Positions 47,336 through 52,923 of a stretch of 52,923 nucleotides of DNA are shown one piece after another. The notes below the pieces were generated by a model. It saw only the letters and a program-made list of their open reading frames with translations. It made no database searches and had not been told where the DNA came from. The position numbers and the translations under genes were made by a program. Source of the stretch: Ruminococcus sp. Phil15 (lineage in GTDB: Bacteria; Bacillota; Clostridia; Oscillospirales; Ruminococcaceae); contig MSHC01000047.1 of NCBI GenBank assembly GCA_001940995.1, positions 1 through 52,923 on the forward strand. The letters are read 5' to 3'. Positions within the stretch are counted from its first letter, which is position 1; the number at the start of each line of letters is the position of its first letter.

Positions 47336-49966
47336 TTATTCGTAATGAGAAATCTTGTACTTCTTGTCAATTTGCTTCTGGTTGTGCGATATGTAAGAAT
47401 TATATCTGCATTTTAATATTAGCTCCCTGCCGTTCTCGGAGTGCGCATAAATCGGAACAAAATCTCCCGTTGATTTAAGCCTTTTCGTAAGCGCCTGAAC
47501 ATATTCCTTTTTCTTTCCTATAACGGCAGGGCAGGCAAAGGACATCTTGTAATTGTATTCCCCGAAAAGTTTTAGCTTGTTTTTCTTGATAATAATGTAC
47601 CTCGGATTTTCAATAGGCGATAAAAGCTCTTTCATCGCAAGATTGAAAACGTTCTGGTCGTGGGTTGAAGCGTTTCTAAGACTCAGCGTTACAACGAACG
47701 CCCCTGCTTCTTCAGAATGTACCTTAGCGCCCTCCGATATAAGCTCGCAGTCACGAAGCGTCTTGTAAACTGCCTTGCCAAGCGTCTTGAACGACTTTGA
47801 TGGGTTTATGTGGATAATAAGCTTTATTGACGCAAGGCACAGAAAAATACCTATTATCAGTGCAATGATAATATTTACACCGCTTATCGCCATTTCCGAT
47901 AAGACAAATGCCAAAAGCACGCCAAGTACTGCAACGGGCAGAATGTTCAGAAATGTGAATACGGGCACACGCTTTTCCTTTGGGATTTCCGTAACCTGCT
48001 CAACCCTGAAAGACTTGCCCTTGACCTCATCCTGCCACTTATTCCTGACATCGTCCCTTTTAGCCGAAAGTGCGAGCATTTCTTCGTTAATCCTGTTGAT
48101 TCCCGTCTCGGAGTAAGGCGGCTTGATAGCAGACAGCCTGTCGATTCCGCTTTCTATAATACCCGTTTCGTAGTGAGGCCCCATAAACGAATCAAAACGT
48201 CTTTTCAGTATCTCGAAATCGTAGGAGGTCAGCGTGCTTGAATCGTATGACAGGTATCCGTCAACTCTATCACCAAGCTTGTCCTTGTAGATATATTCAG
48301 GCTCAACGGTCACGAGATGCCATATATTTGAAACCTTGTCAGGGTTGTCTTTGTCAGTTCTTATCGCCCTGCCTCGCATCTGGTTTGACAGTACAAAGCT
48401 GCCCACAAAGCTTGCCAGAATAAGAGAATTTATGCAGGGGGAGTCCCAGCCCTCGCCAAGTAATGATTTAGTGCCCACAAGCGCTTGAAGCTTTCCCTCC
48501 TCAAACAGCTTTCCTACATAATCTACCGCAATGTTGTTTTTTGTTCCGGCAAAATCTATGACGCTGTAATCCGTACCCTCGATTGCGGTACTCCTGTGCT
48601 TTATGCCGCTAAGGTCGATTGAGTTCGGGAGTATTACAAGCGTTCCCGAAAGTACGCCGATTTTAAGCGTTGGCAGCTCTCTGCGCATCGACTCGAATAT
48701 GCTGACGATGTTTACAGAGCCGAACGCCTCTCCGCTTGAAATCCTCGTCAGGCTTTCCTTTCGTATGTAGTCGGTAAGGACAAGAAGCCTTAGCTTTTCT
48801 CCCATTGCATTAAACTCGCTTTTTGCAATTTTTTTAATGCTGTCAAGCTTTCCCACAGACGAAATAAGCGAGCGCTTTATCTTCTCGTTAAGATTAAGCG
48901 TAGGCTTTTTCTTTTCAAAAACAGAGTGTTCTTTGAGGACATCTGCTATCTGTTCTTTTTCTTCCTTTGTTGTGCAGTCGCAGGAAAGAAGATAACAAAC
49001 AGCCTCCTGCGCATAGTTCATCGTGAATTTCGGCAGCTTTTTTGTCATGGTAAGAAGCTTTATAAGCTTGCCGCTTATGAGAAAGCCGTAGTGGTTCAGC
49101 AGCACTGAAAGCGCTATGTTCTCTTTTGCGTTAGCGTAAAGCTTGTCGTAATCTCTTTCACAGTTAAGAAGATTTGCCATTCTTTTCATAACGTCAAGAG
49201 ATTTTAAAGCCGTAACTGCCTCGTGAGCATTATGCTTGTGTTCCTTGAAAACGGCAAGCTCGTCGCTTGCCGGAAAGTTGAAATACACATAGTCCTGATG
49301 CGGACAAAGCGTATTATGCCCTACAAGCTCAGGCACGAAAATTTCCTCGTCTATCTCACCGCAGACAGCCATATATCTTTCCCATTCCGAGCCGTCCGAG
49401 TCGTAAGGCGGAGTCGCAGTAAGAGAAATGATCCTTACGCCCTTAGGAAGTCCGGCAATGAATTTTTCGAGCGACTTCTGCCATTCGTTCTTGAGGTGAT
49501 GCGCTTCGTCAAGGCAAATTGTCTTGATACCGCATTCATTCATCTTTGCGAAAATATCGACGTCTGAAAAGTCGCCGCTTCCGTCCTCGTCGGTTTCGCT
49601 GACCTTTTCAATTGCAGTGTACAAAGCCTGATATGTAACAGAATTAAGCAGCTTTACTTCGTGCAGGTCGTTTGAGTAAAGTTTTTCAAAATCATCCTTG
49701 TTTTCTAAGAACAAATCCCTGAAACGCTTTCCCCATTGCTCTTTGATAGCAGTAGTAGGGGACAGAACGATACACGGACTTTGAAGCCTCCGTATAAGCT
49801 CCAGACCAAGCACAGTCTTGCCGCTGCCGGGTGCCGCAGCGATATTGATTTTTCCGTCCTTTATATATTTGTCTGCGTTGTCAAGAACTCTCTGCTGATA
49901 ATTCCTGAACGTTCCGCAAAAGGCTATGTCCTTAAAGCTAAGCGTAATACCACCCCTGTTGCACAT
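47336..49966 (-). CDS. SF2 DEAH helicase with two C-terminal membrane helices
   Basis: An 876-residue protein from ATG 49966. The frame is open to ATG 50002, but a TATAAT at 49988-49983 puts the transcript start near 49976, so that ATG cannot be used. ATG 49966 has no ribosome site and a rarer start a few codons on (after GGGGTGG) is possible. The helicase core shows R-N-Y-Q-Q-R, Walker A A-P-G-S-G-K-T (45-51), D-E-A-H (153-156), S-L-T-A-T-P-P near 183, G-T-K-S-L-L-G-E-G-W-D and Q-M-R-G-R-A-I-R. Two adjacent hydrophobic helices (about 669-690 and 694-718) follow, then a soluble tail of about 155 residues without a recognised domain. Both ends should be cytosolic. Membrane helices are unusual in an SF2 helicase. 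Defence or RNA/DNA processing at the membrane is possible; nothing nearby decides it. Confidence 0.85.
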   Translation of the reverse strand: MCNRGGITLSFKDIAFCGTFRNYQQRVLDNADKYIKDGKINIAAAPGSGKTVLGLELIRRLQSPCIVLSPTTAIKEQWGKRFRDLFLENKDDFEKLYSNDLHEVKLLNSVTYQALYTAIEKVSETDEDGSGDFSDVDIFAKMNECGIKTICLDEAHHLKNEWQKSLEKFIAGLPKGVRIISLTATPPYDSDGSEWERYMAVCGEIDEEIFVPELVGHNTLCPHQDYVYFNFPASDELAVFKEHKHNAHEAVTALKSLDVMKRMANLLNCERDYDKLYANAKENIALSVLLNHYGFLISGKLIKLLTMTKKLPKFTMNYAQEAVCYLLSCDCTTKEEKEQIADVLKEHSVFEKKKPTLNLNEKIKRSLISSVGKLDSIKKIAKSEFNAMGEKLRLLVLTDYIRKESLTRISSGEAFGSVNIVSIFESMRRELPTLKIGVLSGTLVILPNSIDLSGIKHRSTAIEGTDYSVIDFAGTKNNIAVDYVGKLFEEGKLQALVGTKSLLGEGWDSPCINSLILASFVGSFVLSNQMRGRAIRTDKDNPDKVSNIWHLVTVEPEYIYKDKLGDRVDGYLSYDSSTLTSYDFEILKRRFDSFMGPHYETGIIESGIDRLSAIKPPYSETGINRINEEMLALSAKRDDVRNKWQDEVKGKSFRVEQVTEIPKEKRVPVFTFLNILPVAVLGVLLAFVLSEMAISGVNIIIALIIGIFLCLASIKLIIHINPSKSFKTLGKAVYKTLRDCELISEGAKVHSEEAGAFVVTLSLRNASTHDQNVFNLAMKELLSPIENPRYIIIKKNKLKLFGEYNYKMSFACPAVIGKKKEYVQALTKRLKSTGDFVPIYAHSENGRELILKCRYNSYISHNQKQIDKKYKISHYE

Positions 49967-49982
49967 TGAATATATTACTACC

Positions 49983-50011
49983 ATTATACCAAATCTATGC
50001 AACTATTGCAA
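49983..50011 (-). promoter_or_regulatory. Promoter of the helicase gene
   Basis: On the - strand: TTGCAA (50011-50006), a 17-nt spacer and TATAAT (49988-49983). It overlaps the longest reading frame and rules out its first ATG. Confidence 0.7.
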
Positions 50012-50030
50012 TATTTGAAATCTTACCTTC

Positions 50031-50059
50031 TTGAAATTTAATTTTTTATGTGATATAAT
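50031..50059 (+). promoter_or_regulatory. Promoter of the def operon
   Basis: TTGAAA (50031-50036), a 17-nt spacer and TATAAT (50054-50059). It is divergent from the helicase promoter, with 19 bp between the two -35 boxes. Confidence 0.7.
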
Positions 50060-50090
50060 TACAAAAAGTGATGAAAAATGAGTGATTGTG

Positions 50091-50504
50091 ATGATTAAAG
50101 AGCTTATGCACGACCCAATGTTTCTCTCAATGAAATCGACAGAAGCTACTATTGACGATATAGAAACAGCAAACGACCTCTTGGATACTTTGAAAGAACA
50201 TAAGGACGAATGCGTGGGAATGGCGGCAAATATGATAGGCGTAAAGAAGCGTATCATAGCGTTCGACAACGGCGGAAAATATGCGGTTATGCTAAACCCT
50301 GAGATTATAAAGTTTTCCGAGCCTTATGAAGCACAGGAGGGTTGTCTTTCCCTGCTCGGCGGGCCTCGGAAATGCAGGAGATATAAAACAATAAAAGTAA
50401 GCTGGCAAACGCTCGATTTAAAAATGCGAATTAAGAATTTCACGGGCTTTACTGCGCAGATTATCCAGCACGAAATAGACCACTGTAACGGAATACTGAT
50501 ATAA
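50091..50504 (+). CDS. def: Peptide deformylase
   Basis: A 137-residue metalloenzyme that removes the formyl group from nascent proteins. Start ATG 50091 (GAG 8 nt upstream); GTG 50082 is also in frame. Motif 1 is V-G-M-A-A-N-M-I-G, where Asn stands in place of the usual Gln. Motif 2 is E-G-C-L-S with the metal-binding Cys. Motif 3 is Q-H-E-I-D-H with the two metal His and the catalytic Glu. It ends shortly after motif 3, so it is a short form. Asn at the usual Gln may reduce activity or mark a subfamily. The stop codon overlaps the ribosome site of the aldo-keto reductase gene. Confidence 0.88.
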   Translation: MIKELMHDPMFLSMKSTEATIDDIETANDLLDTLKEHKDECVGMAANMIGVKKRIIAFDNGGKYAVMLNPEIIKFSEPYEAQEGCLSLLGGPRKCRRYKTIKVSWQTLDLKMRIKNFTGFTAQIIQHEIDHCNGILI

Positions 50505-50516
50505 GGAGGATTTTTT

Positions 50517-51647
50517 ATGATTTACAGCGATTTTCAGAATGAGAAGCTATCGGCTCTTGGTATGGGATGTATGCGGCTTCCTACAATTAGCGGTGACGAT
50601 TCAAAGATTGATATGGAAAAGAGCCGTGAGATGATAGCCTATTGTATGGATAAGGGCATCAACTATTACGACACCGCATGGGGATACCATAGCGGGCAGT
50701 CGGAAATTGCAATGGGCGAGCTTTTAAAAAGATATCCCAGAGAAAGCTTTAATCTTGCCAGCAAGTTTCCGGGCTATGATATAAGCCTTATGAATAAGGT
50801 GGAAGAAATCTTTGAAAAGCAGCTTAAAAAGTGTCAGGTAGAGTATTTCGACTTCTACCTCTTTCACAACGTCTGTGAAATGAATATCGACGGATATCTC
50901 GACCCGAGATATGGTATCCTCGACTACCTTTTGAAACAGAAGGAAAACGGCAGAATTCGTCACCTCGGCTTTTCCTGCCACGGAAACCTCGACACGATGA
51001 AGCGTTTCCTTGATGCATACGGCGAGTATATGGAATTTTGCCAGCTCCAGATTAACTGGCTTGACTGGAGTTTTCAGAATGCCAAGGAAAAGGTAAAGCT
51101 TGTAAGCTCGTATAATATCCCTGTATGGGTAATGGAGCCTGTCCGTGGAGGCTCGCTTGTAAATATTGCGCCTGTTCATCAGACAATGCTCAGAAATCTG
51201 CGTCCGAATGCAACTAATGCAGAATGGGCGTTCAGATTTATACAGTCGCTCCCTGAGGTCAAGCTGACCCTGTCAGGTATGTCAAACTTTGATCAGGTTA
51301 AGGAGAATATAGCTACATACGAAGAACCAGAGCCTCTCAGCGAGAATGAAATGAACGTTTTGTCTGAGATATCAGAAGCTATGATATCCAAGAAAACTCT
51401 TCCGTGTACAGCCTGTCGCTACTGCACGACACATTGTCCTATGGAGCTTAATATCCCTTGGCTTATCGAGCTTTATAACGAGCACGTTTACTCGAACGGC
51501 GGATTTATTACCCCTATGGCGCTCAGCGCACTTCCAGAGAATAAAATGCCATCAGCCTGCCTAGGCTGCCGTGCCTGCGAAGCTGTCTGTCCGCAGAATA
51601 TCAAAATCAGCGAAATGATGTCGGATTTTTCTTCAAGGATTAAGTAA
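50517..51647 (+). CDS. Aldo/keto reductase with C-terminal 2x[4Fe-4S] domain
   Basis: A 376-residue oxidoreductase. The aldo-keto reductase barrel (about 1-280) has G-M-G-C-M-R-L-P, Y-Y-D-T-A-W-G-Y-H-S-G with the catalytic Tyr region, K-F-P in place of the Lys strand, and H-N-V-C. The C-terminus holds two ferredoxin-type clusters: C-T-A-C-R-Y-C-T-T-H-C-P and C-L-G-C-R-A-C-E-A-V-C-P. This fusion is common in anaerobes; the substrate is unknown. AAGGAGGA is 6 nt before ATG 50517. Confidence 0.92.
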   Translation: MIYSDFQNEKLSALGMGCMRLPTISGDDSKIDMEKSREMIAYCMDKGINYYDTAWGYHSGQSEIAMGELLKRYPRESFNLASKFPGYDISLMNKVEEIFEKQLKKCQVEYFDFYLFHNVCEMNIDGYLDPRYGILDYLLKQKENGRIRHLGFSCHGNLDTMKRFLDAYGEYMEFCQLQINWLDWSFQNAKEKVKLVSSYNIPVWVMEPVRGGSLVNIAPVHQTMLRNLRPNATNAEWAFRFIQSLPEVKLTLSGMSNFDQVKENIATYEEPEPLSENEMNVLSEISEAMISKKTLPCTACRYCTTHCPMELNIPWLIELYNEHVYSNGGFITPMALSALPENKMPSACLGCRACEAVCPQNIKISEMMSDFSSRIK

Positions 51648-51669
51648 AAACGAAAGAGGTAATAGGATT

Positions 51670-52881
51670 TTGATATACAGAGAGCTGGATCCGAGAGTGT
51701 TAAGTCAAATTGAAGAGGATAGACTTAATCATGAGGTCAATCAGTATAGAGCAAACGACAGCGATGCTCTCAGAAGAATACCATATAGGAATAAAAACGT
51801 TCTTCTGCGACCGCCGTATCTGAGAGATATTGAAACGATTCTGCATTTGCCGCTTTACAACAGATATAATGATAAGACACAGGTATTTTCATTTTATAAA
51901 AATGACGATATCTCAAGACGTGGATATCACGTCCAGCTTGTTTCTAGAATTGCAAGAAACATAGGCAGACTGTTAGGACTCAATATTGATTTGATTGAGG
52001 CAATCGCACTTGGTCATGATATAGGGCATACGCCGTTCGGTCACGCAGGCGAGAGATATCTCAGCGAATTGCTTCATAAGGAAACAGGCAGATACTTTAA
52101 TCATAACGTTCACAGCACAAGAGTACTTGATGTTATACATAATCGAAATCTATCTCTGCAAACGCTTGACGGAATACTTTGCCATAACGGCGAGTCTGAA
52201 TTCATGGAGTACAAGCCACGGAAGCTTTCGGATTTTGCTGATTTTGAAGCAAGGGTAGAAGCTTGTTATGCTGAGGGTAAGCCTGCAATAGACAGACTTA
52301 TCCCGTGTACATTAGAAGGCTGTGTAGTCAGAATAAGCGACATTATTGCGTATATCGGTAAGGACAGACAGGATGCGGTAAGGGCAAAACTTATTGATAA
52401 TGATGTAAAGTTTACTCCGATGGCAATAGGCACAACAAATGCTCAGATGATTAACAACCTCGTTGTCGATATAGTGGAAAACAGTTATGGTAAAAATTAT
52501 ATCTCACTAAGCGAGGAAACCTTTAATTGTCTAAAACAAGCAAAGGATGAAAATAATAAGAAAATATATCAGAACAAAACAATATCTCAGAAGTATGATG
52601 AATCCGTAAAGCCGATGTTTGGCGAGTTATATTACAAGCTGCTTTCTGATGTTAAGAGCAAGAATGTAGACTCCATAATCTATAGGCATCATATTGCTGA
52701 TGTTGATAATTCTCTAAAATATTACAAAACAGGGAAAGAGTATGCAGACGAAGAACCGAATCAAATTGTCGTGGACTATATCGCAAGTATGACAGACGAC
52801 TATTTCATCGAGCTGCATCAAAAGCTGTTTCCAAACAGCAAATACAGAATAGAGTATATGTCCTATTTTGAGGAAATTTAG
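51670..52881 (+). CDS. dGTPase-like HD-domain deoxynucleotide triphosphohydrolase
   Basis: A 403-residue HD-superfamily protein that probably splits dNTPs into nucleoside and triphosphate. The H...HD...D metal site is visible: R-R-G-Y-H-V-Q-L-V-S-R, L-G-H-D-I-G-H-T-P-F-G-H-A-G-E, and R-I-S-D-I-I-A-Y-I-G-K-D. The N-terminal R-N-K and T-Q-V-F-S-F are typical. It starts at TTG 51670 (AGAGG 10 nt upstream, with a nearer AGGA). It is the third gene of the def operon by spacing (22 nt). The last 42 bases of the window after its stop contain part of an unfinished structure and no gene. Confidence 0.88.
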   Translation: MIYRELDPRVLSQIEEDRLNHEVNQYRANDSDALRRIPYRNKNVLLRPPYLRDIETILHLPLYNRYNDKTQVFSFYKNDDISRRGYHVQLVSRIARNIGRLLGLNIDLIEAIALGHDIGHTPFGHAGERYLSELLHKETGRYFNHNVHSTRVLDVIHNRNLSLQTLDGILCHNGESEFMEYKPRKLSDFADFEARVEACYAEGKPAIDRLIPCTLEGCVVRISDIIAYIGKDRQDAVRAKLIDNDVKFTPMAIGTTNAQMINNLVVDIVENSYGKNYISLSEETFNCLKQAKDENNKKIYQNKTISQKYDESVKPMFGELYYKLLSDVKSKNVDSIIYRHHIADVDNSLKYYKTGKEYADEEPNQIVVDYIASMTDDYFIELHQKLFPNSKYRIEYMSYFEEI

Positions 52882-52923
52882 TTATATGATATATTATAGC
52901 AAAAGAGCTATCCTGTCGGACAG

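Overview
The window comes from a Gram-positive, low-GC anaerobe of the Clostridia. A Ruminococcus-like member of the Oscillospiraceae is the best guess, not a firm one. The grounds are sortases and sorting signals, Cys lipoboxes, AGGAGG ribosome sites, an NifU-like scaffold next to a GGGtGRT protein, a CotH-type lipoprotein, and BspA/FN3-rich surface proteins. I saw no rRNA, tRNA, CRISPR array, transposase or integrase.

Region 1 (1-11.3 kb) is a sortase-assembled pilus operon on the + strand. In order it has a SipA/LepA-like signal peptidase homologue (5' end outside the window), an FctA/Spy0128-type major pilin, a class B sortase, a small NPSTG-anchored pilin, and a 2652-residue LPTG adhesin with Cna_B domains and a BspA-like leucine-rich block. 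The gene content resembles streptococcal FCT pilus islands. A strong terminator closes it.

Region 2 (11.3-15.6 kb) is a scarred accessory patch. It holds a two-part hypothetical ORF, a frameshifted secreted-protein gene, a 73-bp direct repeat copying the start of a neighbouring gene, two small exported proteins on the - strand behind a clear promoter, a diverged 60-bp repeat pair, and a remnant of an exported-protein gene.

Region 3 (15.6-25.5 kb) carries a PNPOx-like flavoprotein, a TetR regulator, glycogen branching enzyme, and a two-component system with an FtsX-type ABC transporter. The response-regulator and transporter promoters share a 19-bp direct-repeat box, each 18 nt from its -10 element. 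Next come a REC-HD-GYP phosphodiesterase and an Hpt gene broken by an in-frame TAG.

Region 4 (25.6-32.4 kb) encodes envelope functions: a membrane-anchored transglutaminase-like protein, a DUF4358 lipoprotein, an MBOAT O-acyltransferase with its DHHW partner, and a secreted protein with four FN3 repeats.

Region 5 (32.4-43.3 kb) has a flavin reductase operon, a periplasmic-binding-like/GGDEF fusion followed by apgM and a CotH lipoprotein, a LacI regulator, polA and a trmN6-like methyltransferase.

Region 6 (43.3-52.9 kb) has the NifU-like/GGGtGRT pair with the codon bias of highly expressed genes, prfB without a frameshift site, a cytidylate-kinase-like protein, an SF2 helicase with two C-terminal membrane helices, and a def/aldo-keto reductase/dNTPase operon. 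The helicase and def promoters are divergent.

The best candidates for undescribed biology are the pilus locus with its non-catalytic signal peptidase homologue and nested adhesin module, the membrane-tethered helicase, the TCS/ABC regulon, and the NifU-like/GGGtGRT pair.
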